Shown one piece after another: positions 20,175-27,958 of a DNA stretch of 29,289 bases. Position numbers and translations under genes: made by a program. The DNA is from a virus: positions 1 to 29,289 of the IMG/VR virus record IMGVR_UViG_3300048834_001059. The stretch is one strand, 5' to 3'. Each line of letters starts with the position of its first letter. Within the stretch, counting starts at the first letter, position 1. The notes beneath the pieces are model-generated. The model saw only the letters and a list, made by a program, of their open reading frames with translations, searched no databases and was not told where the DNA came from.

Positions 20175-21298
20175 CTGCACTCGCAACAAAAACTCAGGTT
20201 GATCTGATTCTCGATTCAGGTGCGTACAGCGCCTGGAAGAAGCGCGAGTCTCTTACAGTCGATCAGTACGCTGAGTTCATCAACAAGCACAAGAGCTCTC
20301 TCGCACACTACGTGAATCTTGATCGAATCCCGGGCGAGTGGGGACGGGTTCCCTCTCCTTCTGAGGTCGAGGCATCAGCGCAGATCGGTATGGAGAACTT
20401 GCTGAAGCTTCGAAAGCTCGGCTTGCTCGCAATGCCTGTGTTCCATCAGGGCGAGCGGCTGTACTGGCTTGAGAAGATGATTGACGAGGGGTACAGCTAC
20501 ATCGGCATTTCGCCTGCGAACGATCGCACCACCGAGCAGAAGCAGGACTGGCTCGATGAAATCTTCGGATTTCTTTGCGGATCTCGCGGCTATCCGCACA
20601 TCAAGACTCACGGTTTTGGTGTCACGGCGTTGCCCTTGCTCTTCAGATACCCATGGTATTCAGCTGACTCTGTCACCTGGCTCCTGGTTGGCGGCTACGG
20701 CGGTATTCTCGTGCCTCGCACCGATGTGAATGGCAAGCATGACTACACGGTTTCACCGCTTGTTGTGCAGGTCTCACAGCGCACGAACGGGAGACCGTCA
20801 GCCGCCAGCCTGGAGCCAGGAAAGCACTTCATGAGCATGGGTGAGGCCTCGCAGAAGCACATCCTCAAGTACGTTGAGGATGAAGGCTTCTCGATGGAGA
20901 AGCTCAAGTCAGAGTACCTCGCTCGTCAGCGCGTGAACTGTCGCTTCTTCAAGAAGGCTGGTCAGACCTACGTTCCCAAGCCTTTCGTGCGCCAGAAGCG
21001 AACGCTTTCGAACTTGTTTGGATCCACGTCAGTCACGAACTTCGGCTCGGCGAGCAATCCGTGGGGGAATCTCAAGATTGTCTTCACGTTGACAACATCG
21101 CCTGAGCACTCTGACATCCTCGAAGACGAGGGTGTGCGTGAGCGACTGCTGACGTACTACTACTTCTTGAAGGGTGAGGCTCCGTTCGACATCGAAGATT
21201 ACGTCCGCACGGGGCGTATTGATAAGTCGAAGAAGCAACTCAAACGCCGCTCGAAAGCGGCAAAGGCAGCAATTTCAGATGACGATGAAGAGGACTGA
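20171..21298 (+). CDS. dpdA: DNA 7-deazaguanine transglycosylase
   Basis: 375 residues from GTG 20171 (GTGA overlap with the queF stop); no ATG is available before the conserved start. DpdA is the phage relative of tRNA-guanine transglycosylase that exchanges guanine in DNA for a 7-deazaguanine. LILDSGAYSAW (12-22) holds the conserved Asp (D15). NLDRIPGE, MPVFHQGE, YIGISPAND and PHIKTHGFGVTALPLL follow, and SADSVTWLLVGGYG fits the C-terminal half of the TIM barrel. The tail is lysine-rich and probably contacts DNA. It overlaps the clamp gene by about 20 bases. Confidence 0.9.
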   Translation: MTALATKTQVDLILDSGAYSAWKKRESLTVDQYAEFINKHKSSLAHYVNLDRIPGEWGRVPSPSEVEASAQIGMENLLKLRKLGLLAMPVFHQGERLYWLEKMIDEGYSYIGISPANDRTTEQKQDWLDEIFGFLCGSRGYPHIKTHGFGVTALPLLFRYPWYSADSVTWLLVGGYGGILVPRTDVNGKHDYTVSPLVVQVSQRTNGRPSAASLEPGKHFMSMGEASQKHILKYVEDEGFSMEKLKSEYLARQRVNCRFFKKAGQTYVPKPFVRQKRTLSNLFGSTSVTNFGSASNPWGNLKIVFTLTTSPEHSDILEDEGVRERLLTYYYFLKGEAPFDIEDYVRTGRIDKSKKQLKRRSKAAKAAISDDDEED

Positions 21299-22367
21299 TC
21301 TGGTCGCCGCGTTGAAGAAGGTCGAGCCGGCGGTGTCGAGCAAGGGCGTGATTCCGATCTTCGGCTGCTTCTGTTTCGATGGCAAGACCATCACCACGTA
21401 CGACGATCAGGTCGCCTTGCAGATGCCTTTCGAGATCGGCATCAAGGGCGGCATTCAGGGCCGGCTACTGCTGCCTTGGCTCGATTCGTCGAAGGCGCGT
21501 GACATTTCGTTCGAGCAGACTGGCGACTGCGTGCAGTTCAAGGCGCGGAACGCCACTCTCGACGCACCGACGCTGGGCAGCGAGAGCTTCATCTTCACTT
21601 TCCCCAAGCGCGACGACGGGGTGAAGGTCATCGGCCCGTTTGACAAGGACGCGGCAACCGGGTTCGTTCTGGCTGTGAAGCGCGCCTTGATCTCGATGGG
21701 GACTGATCCGGCACATCCGCAGATGATGGGGATCACCTGCGGGATCGAAGGCAAGTTCGTGTCGATGTACTCAACGAACGACAGCTCTGCTTCGATGGCA
21801 ACGATCGACCTTTCGAAGAGCCTCAAGAAAGAGTTCGACGAGGTGAGCTGGATGTTCCCGCCGCGCTTCGCGTCGTTGCTGATCAGCTTCCACGGCAGCG
21901 ACATTTTGAGCGAGCTCATCCTCGGAAAGGGCTGGATCGAGGCGAAGTTCGTCACGGGCCTGCGCTTGTTCAGCAAGGAAGTGCACGAGACGTCGCTCGA
22001 GACCTTCAAGAAGATGTTCGAGTCGATCGTCAGCGAGTCCGTCATCTCTTCTGTTGTGGGACTGCCGAAGGGCTTTTCCGCCGGCGTCGAGCGTGCTCTG
22101 GTGGTGCTCGATTCTGAGCGCGACAAGGAAGCTCAGCTGTGCGTCAAAGAAGGGCGGATGACGCTCGCAGCTACGTCGACTCTCGGAAAGAGCTTCGATG
22201 CCTTCGTCGTCGACGAGTCCTGCCCTGCGTGCGAAGAAACCATCAAGGTTGATCTCATCGACAAAGCACTTCCTGAAGTTCAGGGCTTCAGCGTCGTGCC
22301 TCGTAAAGCGCTTGTCCTGGTGGGCGATGACTACGTGTTCTTGGCTGTGGTCGGCGCGAAGGTATGA
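21279..22367 (+). CDS. DNA polymerase sliding clamp, beta (DnaN)-like
   Basis: 362 residues from ATG 21279 (ATG 21285, two codons later, is equally possible); no strong ribosome site, probably coupled to dpdA. Length matches bacterial beta clamps (~366). The start KRTDLVAALKKVEPAVSSKGVIPIFG resembles the beta clamp opening, in which a helix is followed by PIL-x strand. The end, SVVPRKALVLVGDDYVFLAVVGAKV, resembles the final strands. Identity in between is low. It would hold the polymerase encoded immediately downstream; the 4-base ATGA-type overlap supports joint expression. A DnaX-like loader lies at 27009. Call based on pattern and context. Confidence 0.6.
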   Translation: MTMKRTDLVAALKKVEPAVSSKGVIPIFGCFCFDGKTITTYDDQVALQMPFEIGIKGGIQGRLLLPWLDSSKARDISFEQTGDCVQFKARNATLDAPTLGSESFIFTFPKRDDGVKVIGPFDKDAATGFVLAVKRALISMGTDPAHPQMMGITCGIEGKFVSMYSTNDSSASMATIDLSKSLKKEFDEVSWMFPPRFASLLISFHGSDILSELILGKGWIEAKFVTGLRLFSKEVHETSLETFKKMFESIVSESVISSVVGLPKGFSAGVERALVVLDSERDKEAQLCVKEGRMTLAATSTLGKSFDAFVVDESCPACEETIKVDLIDKALPEVQGFSVVPRKALVLVGDDYVFLAVVGAKV

Positions 22368-24976
22368 GCAAGTTTCTAGGCCTCTTCACACGATCAGAGA
22401 TCAAGGCAGGAGCAACAGAGAGGAAACGGGAAGACTTCCGTCTCCCTCTCGCTGATCTCCACAGGCTCGAGTGCAAAGCCTGTCCGCTGAATCACGAGAA
22501 GGTGAAATCACCTAAACTTGAGCCAACCGGAGCAGACGCTCCGGTTGTTTACGTTTTGGGAGAGATGCCAAGCCTTGACGACGATCAAGGCGGCGATCAC
22601 TTTCTTGGCAAGGCAGGCAAGTACTTGCGTGAACGGCTGCCCCGTAAGCTCGCGTGTCGGATGAATCATGTCATTCGTACGCGAACTCCGCAAGGACGTT
22701 TTCCTGAGCAAGTCGAGGTAGAGTGCTGTCGGCCATCGATCGTCCGGGACATCGAAAAGTCGAACCCCAAGATCATTGCAGGACTCGGGTACGGGCCACT
22801 CAACTGGGTTCTTCCTGAAGGCATTCGACAGCGTGACATCAAGGTGTGGCGCGGCCGCAAGTTCCCAGTCAAGATCGGGAACTGGGTTGGCTGGTACTAC
22901 GCGATGCTCAGCCCGTCGTGGGTTCTCCAAGTCAAAGAAGCTGATGGGCGTGAAGATGACATCGATGCTGCTGAGTGGGTTGAAGCAAACGATCGTGATT
23001 TTCGTCAGCTCAGGTCTGACATCGAGCACTTGCCTGGTGCCGCCGTGCTCGAGCCAGCAGATGTCTTTGATCGCGTGAAGATCTTCAAGGGAGGCCCGGG
23101 TGAGTTTTCACGTTTGAAGGATGCTGTTGCTGAACTTCTTGCCGAGAAGTCGGTACTTGCATTCGACTGGGAGACAAATGCGCTGCGGCCCTATATGGCG
23201 GGTGCGAAATTGCTATCGCTGGCGCTCGCTGGGCGCTCTCAAGCAGTTGCCTTTGCCTTGGACCATCCACAGGCACGCTGGACAAAGACCGAGCGCGAAA
23301 AAATCGACCGGCTTCTTCAGGTTGTGTTCGAAGGCACTGTGCTGGTGGCACACAACCTGGCGTTCGACCTTGAGTGGGTTGCTCAGCGCGTGGGTCAGAA
23401 GTATGCCCGTTCAGCTGAGTATCACTGCACGATGCAGCAAGCCTACGTGCTTGACGAGCGACCAAACTCACATTCGCTTGACTTCTGCTCGATGCTCAAC
23501 TTTGGGCTGCCTCTGAAAGCCCAGAGCAACGTTGATCACAACAATCTCCAGAGCGAAGAGCTAGGGCACCTGCTTCGTTACAATGGTGGCGACGCAGTCG
23601 TGTGCCGAAAACTCTTCATCTCACAGCGTCGGCAACTTCAGAGCCTTGATCTCTCTGGTGCGTACGAAGAGCATCGCAGGCGGATACCGACTGTTGTGCT
23701 CTCGCAAATCCTTGGCTTCCCGCTCGATCAAGCGCGTGTCGAGGCATTCGACGCTGAGTACCAGAAGAAAATCACTGAAGCGCTTGATGGTATTGATGCT
23801 GATCCTGCCGTTGCTGAGTACAAGAAACGCTTTGGTCAGTTTCTTGCCACGAGTCCCCAGAACGTCGTTTTGCTGTTCAGAGACGTGCTCAAGCGAGGCG
23901 AGGGTCGTGCAGCAAAGAGCAAGAAGTACTCAGTCGACAAGAAGGTGCTTGAGCAGATCGATCTGCCGATAGCTCGACACGTCTTGAGCCTTCGCGCGCT
24001 TTCGAAGAACCACGGCACCTACATTCAGCCGCTGCTGAAGAAGCACGAACGCTCTGTTGTTTGGCCCGATGGGCTGCTTCACACGCAGTTTAACACAACT
24101 TTCACTGCGACTGGTAGGCTGTCGTCAAACGATCCAAACATGCAGAACTACCCCAAACGCAATCCTGTATCTAAGAAGATCAGGCAGGCGTTTGTGGCCC
24201 CGCCCGGGCATATGATCGTTGCTGTTGACTTCGGGCAGCTCGAAGCTCGCGTGATCGGGCTGATGAGTGGAGATCCCGTTCTTTGTGATGCACTCTTCAC
24301 TGACTATGATATTCACATGGTCTGGGCAGAGAAGATTGTGAAGGCTTGGCCTGAGACCTGTCGTGCTCGGCACAAAGATCTCACAGGGAAGGGTCTCAAA
24401 GCGTTTCGATCGGACGTGAAGAACCAGATGGTATTCCCGTGCTTTTACGGATCTGTCTGCAGTTCGTGCGCTCGAAGTCTTGAGATGCCTCGTGAGGTGC
24501 TCCAGCCGATCTATGATGAGTTCTGGCGTGAGTTCTTCGGCGTGCTTCGTTGGCAGCGGCGGCTGAAGCAGTTCTATGCTGAGCACGGTTACGTCGAGTG
24601 CATGACTGGGAGGCGCCGCCATGGTCCGATGAGTTCAAACATGGTGATCAATTCGCCTGTGCAAGGGACCGCGAGTGACATCGTTGTTGACTCAATGAAT
24701 CGGCTGAGCGAGTACGCGCAAGAGACAGAGATGTGGTGGTTTCAGCCGCGGCTGAACATTCACGACGACTTGACATTCATCGTCCCCGAGAAGGATCTTG
24801 ACCAGACGCTCGAGACAATCATCAACATGATGCTTGCTTGCCCGTATGATTGGATCACAGTCCCAATGCAAGTTGAGGTTGAGATCGGTCGTGACTGGTA
24901 CCATATGGAGGACGTTGGGAAGTTCAAGTCGAGCCACGTCAAGAAGGATCTGAGCCGTGGATCACAAACGAAGTAA
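22364..24976 (+). CDS. DNA polymerase I with N-terminal uracil-DNA-glycosylase-like domain
   Basis: 870 residues, overlapping the clamp gene by 4 bases. Residues ~30-200 resemble family 4 UDG: C37-x2-C40, VLGEMPS (64-70), GKAGKYLRE, CCRPSI (121-126), PKIIAGLG. The catalytic HPS is replaced by SPS (183-185), and the third cluster Cys position is T106. Then comes a 3'-5' exonuclease (D268-x-E270, H330-N331 with D335, and D410). The polymerase follows: TGRLSSNDPNMQNYP (584-598), motif A VDFGQLEARVIG with D621, motif B RSDVKNQMVFPCFYG (682-696) and motif C IHDDL (799-803). Motif C has HDD where HDE is usual. All metal-binding aspartates appear intact, so polymerase and proofreading should work; glycosylase activity is doubtful. 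Confidence 0.93.
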   Translation: MSKFLGLFTRSEIKAGATERKREDFRLPLADLHRLECKACPLNHEKVKSPKLEPTGADAPVVYVLGEMPSLDDDQGGDHFLGKAGKYLRERLPRKLACRMNHVIRTRTPQGRFPEQVEVECCRPSIVRDIEKSNPKIIAGLGYGPLNWVLPEGIRQRDIKVWRGRKFPVKIGNWVGWYYAMLSPSWVLQVKEADGREDDIDAAEWVEANDRDFRQLRSDIEHLPGAAVLEPADVFDRVKIFKGGPGEFSRLKDAVAELLAEKSVLAFDWETNALRPYMAGAKLLSLALAGRSQAVAFALDHPQARWTKTEREKIDRLLQVVFEGTVLVAHNLAFDLEWVAQRVGQKYARSAEYHCTMQQAYVLDERPNSHSLDFCSMLNFGLPLKAQSNVDHNNLQSEELGHLLRYNGGDAVVCRKLFISQRRQLQSLDLSGAYEEHRRRIPTVVLSQILGFPLDQARVEAFDAEYQKKITEALDGIDADPAVAEYKKRFGQFLATSPQNVVLLFRDVLKRGEGRAAKSKKYSVDKKVLEQIDLPIARHVLSLRALSKNHGTYIQPLLKKHERSVVWPDGLLHTQFNTTFTATGRLSSNDPNMQNYPKRNPVSKKIRQAFVAPPGHMIVAVDFGQLEARVIGLMSGDPVLCDALFTDYDIHMVWAEKIVKAWPETCRARHKDLTGKGLKAFRSDVKNQMVFPCFYGSVCSSCARSLEMPREVLQPIYDEFWREFFGVLRWQRRLKQFYAEHGYVECMTGRRRHGPMSSNMVINSPVQGTASDIVVDSMNRLSEYAQETEMWWFQPRLNIHDDLTFIVPEKDLDQTLETIINMMLACPYDWITVPMQVEVEIGRDWYHMEDVGKFKSSHVKKDLSRGSQTK

Positions 24977-25145
24977 GCCTCTCTGCTCCGACGGGCACAA
25001 TCGCTGGCTGTACGTGTGTCCCAAAGGAAAGTACGTGCTCATCGATGGGAAACGAATCTACGGGGTGATTATGCGCCTGCAAGATGAAACAGAGGTTTTC
25101 GTTTCACACGAAGAGCATTCGGCTTCTGACAAAAATAAAACATGA
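24957..25145 (+). CDS. Small hypothetical protein overlapping the polymerase end
   Basis: 62 residues from GTG 24957, with AAGGAT 8 bases upstream; overlaps the polymerase by 20 bases. The core CSDGHNRWLYVCPKGKYVLIDG has two cysteines and aromatic residues and may form a small beta sheet. The last codons (KNKT, TGA 25143-25145) are formed by promoter copy E. No family recognised. Confidence 0.5.
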   Translation: MDHKRSKPLCSDGHNRWLYVCPKGKYVLIDGKRIYGVIMRLQDETEVFVSHEEHSASDKNKT

Positions 25146-25192
25146 AATTTTTGTTGCCACGGGGTTGACATCGTGCGTGGATTTGCTATGCT
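25141..25192 (+). promoter_or_regulatory. Promoter copy E
   Basis: CATGAAATTTTTGTTGCC, ACGGGG, TTGACA (25165-25170), 16-base spacer, TATGCT (25187-25192). The dyad GTGGATTTG (25177-25185) / CAAATCCAC (25207-25215) flanks the -10 and the start point and may be an operator. Confidence 0.87.
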
Positions 25193-25196
25193 GTAG

Positions 25197-25221
25197 GTGT
25201 GGTGGACAAATCCACCCACAC
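25197..25221 (+). other. Leader hairpin of the 25236 operon
   Basis: GTGTGGTGGA pairs with TCCACC-C-ACAC (one bulge) around CAAA at the very 5' end of the expected mRNA, just before AAGGAG. Confidence 0.55.
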
Positions 25222-25235
25222 GAAGGAGCAGAAAC

Positions 25236-25502
25236 ATGTTTGAAGTCAAGCAAGGAACCGAGTGCCAGCTCGTCCGTCGCGGAACCGAATGGTTCAGCGA
25301 GAACTTCAGAATGCACGTTACGCAGAACGACAACATCTTCGACAAGCACCAGGTCGTCGTCGATCCGGTCGGCAAGCTGGGTGCGAATCGCTCTCACAAG
25401 AACCTGGTTGGCGGCGCTTGGGCTGCTGCCGGGTACTACGGGTTCGAAGCGGCGGGTTGGATCCTCATGGTCCATGCCAGCAACGTCACCTACTTGGACT
25501 GA
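25236..25502 (+). CDS. Small hypothetical protein, first gene after promoter E
   Basis: 88 residues, ATG 25236 with AAGGAG 7 bases upstream. An in-frame GTG at 25197 is rejected because it lies at or before the transcription start. The protein has a glycine/alanine/aromatic stretch (NLVGGAWAAAGYYGFEAAGW) followed by a hydrophobic strand. No family recognised. It heads a run of short unknown genes (25236-26987), a typical accessory early-gene block. Confidence 0.6.
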   Translation: MFEVKQGTECQLVRRGTEWFSENFRMHVTQNDNIFDKHQVVVDPVGKLGANRSHKNLVGGAWAAAGYYGFEAAGWILMVHASNVTYLD

Positions 25503-25530
25503 TCCGCACCGCTTTCAAGAGGAGAGCATC

Positions 25531-25770
25531 ATGTCACTTCAACGTCACGAGATCAAGGACCCCAGCGGCGCAATCGTCTACGTCATCGAGTACTATCCGT
25601 CATCAGCGCCTGTTGGGCGCCCGCTGCACGTTTGTGGGTATGGCCGGTTTGTCGCAACGCTCGAAGAAGCGCAGAAGATTGTCAACACCACGTGGAATCT
25701 GCAGCAAACGGCTGTAGATAGCACTCCGCACGCTGCGTTTGAGTACGCAGCCGGGACGGGAGACTGCTGA
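25531..25770 (+). CDS. Small hypothetical protein
   Basis: 79 residues, ATG 25531 with AGAGGAG upstream. It reads as a small alpha/beta domain: RHEIKDPSGAIVYVIEYYP (two strands), GYGRFVATLEEAQKIVNTTW (strand and helix). No family recognised. Its TGA overlaps the ATG of the next gene (TGATG), so the two are coupled. Confidence 0.6.
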   Translation: MSLQRHEIKDPSGAIVYVIEYYPSSAPVGRPLHVCGYGRFVATLEEAQKIVNTTWNLQQTAVDSTPHAAFEYAAGTGDC

Positions 25771-25997
25771 TGTGCCCTCAAGTCTTTCAATTCTTCAAGA
25801 GGTCAGGGAAGCGAGTCAGTCGTGATATCGTCGCTGCGGCAAAAGCCGACACTGTGCAGATGTACCGCAACGGCACGTTCTTCGGGATGCGCAGAGATCC
25901 TCAGCCCGCTGTCGCAACTGCGATTGAGCGTATGTCGTTGGTAGAGTTCTGCCGATGGTCTGGGAGTTTCACCTATCGCGTTAAGAAGCGAGGTTGA
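25770..25997 (+). CDS. Small basic hypothetical protein
   Basis: 75 residues, ATG 25770 sharing one base with the previous stop. The chain is basic (FKRSGKRVSRD, KKRG at the end) and mainly helical, which would suit nucleic-acid binding, though no motif is clear. No family recognised. Confidence 0.5.
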   Translation: MCPQVFQFFKRSGKRVSRDIVAAAKADTVQMYRNGTFFGMRRDPQPAVATAIERMSLVEFCRWSGSFTYRVKKRG

Positions 25998-26000
25998 TGT

Positions 26001-26426
26001 ATGGCAGAGCGTGAGCGCTTGGGAGATGCAGCACCAAAGCCCGAAGGTGCTGCACAAGTGATTTCAACACGGATTGAGCCCGGCCACTATCGTCTCAGTT
26101 GTGGAACGATTGTGGCCACTGTTGGCGTGTGTGCTGACAAGAACTGGATGTGGGAGTATCGAACATTCGTGGGCATCGAAGTCTTGCCGGGGTTCAAGTG
26201 TGACGGTCTCGCGAAGATTGTGCACCACTTCACTTCAAAAGTTCGAGAAATTGTCGAGAGCGGTACGAAAAGTTTAGATAATCAGGTTCAGCCCATCAAA
26301 GACGGTGATAGGTGTTTGGTTCGATATCAGAAAACCGTTTATCGTGCAGTTTACCGCGGAGGAATCGTTGAGATTCAAGCGGTGCACGATCGAGCGGCAG
26401 GATTCAGCAGACCTGACAGTGTCTAG
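26001..26426 (+). CDS. Hypothetical protein
   Basis: 141 residues, ATG 26001, with GAGG about 8 bases upstream. Beta-rich pattern (GHYRLSCGTIVATVGVCAD; CLVRYQKTVYRAVYRGGIVEIQAV) suggests a small barrel or sheet domain. The stretch 26220-26340 is more AT-rich than its surroundings. No family recognised. Confidence 0.5.
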   Translation: MAERERLGDAAPKPEGAAQVISTRIEPGHYRLSCGTIVATVGVCADKNWMWEYRTFVGIEVLPGFKCDGLAKIVHHFTSKVREIVESGTKSLDNQVQPIKDGDRCLVRYQKTVYRAVYRGGIVEIQAVHDRAAGFSRPDSV

Positions 26427-26435
26427 AAGGTAGCA

Positions 26436-26987
26436 ATGTGTACTGTTTTCAACGTTGATGAGTTCGTAGAGGCGGTCACCAACAAGGTAGTTCACGAGGC
26501 GAATAGCCCGGGAGTGCAGAGTTTCAACTGGCGCATGGTAGTTGCTCACACAGGCATCGAAGAGGGCACGCCTATCACCGTCACTGAGCTCGACATAGTG
26601 CCCCCGCCGATTGATAGCAGGGAACAAGAATCTGCGGTCTTCTCAGCGCTCTTTGAGAAGATCGCAACGATGTTTCTCAGTCAGAACTGTCACCCAATTG
26701 CGGCGGCTCTTGTTCTTCATGGTGCTATGTTTGGCATCGACGTGAACCCTGTTGACGTGCCACTGACACTCACTGACGCGCTGAACTCAGGCATCAGTGA
26801 TAAGCTCTGCTGCCAGGCTTCTTACCTCTCTGAGAAAGTCATCCGCGCAAGGACGCTCATTACAGACTCCTGCCGTGACATCAGCAACGGGATGCATCCA
26901 TCTTCTGAGTGGGAAGATGTTCAGCAAGTTGCACTTTTGCCCGGGCTGCAGTCGTTTTGGAAGGTCGTGATTGCGTCAAGAGATTAA
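26436..26987 (+). CDS. Hypothetical protein
   Basis: 183 residues, ATG 26436 with AAGG upstream. The N-terminus has FNVDEFVEAVTNKVV; the middle is helical with FALFEKIA-type spacing and a hydrophobic patch (AAALVLHGAMFGIDV). Five or so cysteines are scattered without a clear metal-binding pattern. No family recognised. It ends 21 bases before the DnaX-like gene. Confidence 0.5.
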   Translation: MCTVFNVDEFVEAVTNKVVHEANSPGVQSFNWRMVVAHTGIEEGTPITVTELDIVPPPIDSREQESAVFSALFEKIATMFLSQNCHPIAAALVLHGAMFGIDVNPVDVPLTLTDALNSGISDKLCCQASYLSEKVIRARTLITDSCRDISNGMHPSSEWEDVQQVALLPGLQSFWKVVIASRD

Positions 26988-26997
26988 CTCGAAGGCG

Positions 26998-27003
26998 TAT
27001 AAT
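26998..27003 (+). promoter_or_regulatory. -10 element next to the clamp-loader ATG
   Basis: TATAAT ends 5 bases before the ATG at 27009. No convincing -35 at 16-18 bases (TTGCGT at 26971 would need a 21-base spacer). If used, the mRNA would be leaderless. Confidence 0.4.
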
Positions 27004-27008
27004 TAAAC

Positions 27009-27944
27009 ATGACCAATACCCTTCACACGAAGTATCGACCTGATGATTTTCAAGACGTGCTGGGCCAGCAGCACGTTGTTGATTCATTGAAAGATGTGCT
27101 GAGTCGTGATGCTTGCCACGCGTTCATCTTTCAGGGTCCGTCAGGAACTGGAAAGACAACGCTGTCGAGGATCATCGCTCGAACTGTGGGTTGTGGTCCG
27201 GGTGACATCATCGAAGTTGACGCTGCCACGAACACGGGCATCGACGCGATGCGCTCGATCACAGAAAACATCGCGTACTCGACGCTCGGGGCGAGCAAGT
27301 CGCGTGTCTACATCATTGATGAGGCCCACGCTCTCAGCAAAGCGGCGTGGCAGAGCCTCCTGAAGTCTGTTGAGGAGCCGCCCAAGCACGTCTACTGGTG
27401 CTTTTGCACCACTGAGTCAGGCAAGATTCCTGATACGATCCGAACGCGCTGCAACGTCTACGAGCTCAAGCCCGTGAAGCCCTCACTCATCTTCGATCTT
27501 CTCAAGGGCGTTGCTGAGGTTGAAGGACTCACCGTCTCGGATGAAGTGATCGATTTCGTGGCGTCGAAGAGCAGCGGCAGCCCTCGGCGTGGGCTGACGT
27601 ATCTGGCACAAGTCTCGTCGTGCGGCAACGATCTGAAAGCCGCTGCGTCTCTCCTCAAGGAGTCGGTCGACGACGGCGATGCCATCACCATCGCCAAGGC
27701 GCTACTGAAGGGCGGCGTGTTGTGGCGCGACGCCATGGAGATGGTGAAGGCTGTTGAGGATCAGAATCCTGAGAGCATCCGTATCGCAATCGTTTCCTAC
27801 GTCACCGCCGTTGTTCGAAACGCGAAGACAAACGATGCCGCAATCCGTGGGCTGCAGATCATTGAGCATTTTGCTGATCCGTATCCGCAGGGAGGCATCT
27901 ACCCGCTGATCGTGTCACTGGGACGTAGCATTCTGGCAGAGTAG
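27009..27944 (+). CDS. Clamp loader ATPase, DnaX-like (AAA+)
   Basis: 311 residues. It should load the sliding clamp onto primed DNA. The start LHTKYRPDDFQDVLGQQHVV is the standard DnaX opening. Walker A is GPSGTGKTT (43-51), DAATNTGIDAMR follows, Walker B is YIIDEAHALS (101-110), and IPDTIRTRC carries the TRC/SRC arginine-finger motif. The zinc module of bacterial DnaX between Walker A and B is missing; only a short GCGPG loop remains. The protein ends after the collar-like domain with no tau extension. No ribosome site precedes the ATG. Partners: the beta-like clamp at 21279 and the polymerase at 22364. Confidence 0.88.
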   Translation: MTNTLHTKYRPDDFQDVLGQQHVVDSLKDVLSRDACHAFIFQGPSGTGKTTLSRIIARTVGCGPGDIIEVDAATNTGIDAMRSITENIAYSTLGASKSRVYIIDEAHALSKAAWQSLLKSVEEPPKHVYWCFCTTESGKIPDTIRTRCNVYELKPVKPSLIFDLLKGVAEVEGLTVSDEVIDFVASKSSGSPRRGLTYLAQVSSCGNDLKAAASLLKESVDDGDAITIAKALLKGGVLWRDAMEMVKAVEDQNPESIRIAIVSYVTAVVRNAKTNDAAIRGLQIIEHFADPYPQGGIYPLIVSLGRSILAE

Positions 27945-27958
27945 CAGAGGAGAAGATC

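Larger units (their letters stand above)
25134..25238. repeat. 105-bp inverted duplicate, copy E (partner 5869-5973)
   Basis: Identical by eye to the reverse complement of 5869-5973. It covers the upstream box, promoter, leader hairpin, ribosome site and ATG. Confidence 0.9.

Noticed and set aside
25197-25236. N-terminal extension of 13 residues in frame with 25236 (and likewise 5910 for the minus-strand gene)
   Set aside because: The in-frame GTG lies at or before the predicted transcription start and the downstream ATG has an ideal ribosome site; the frame is open because the leader is duplicated.
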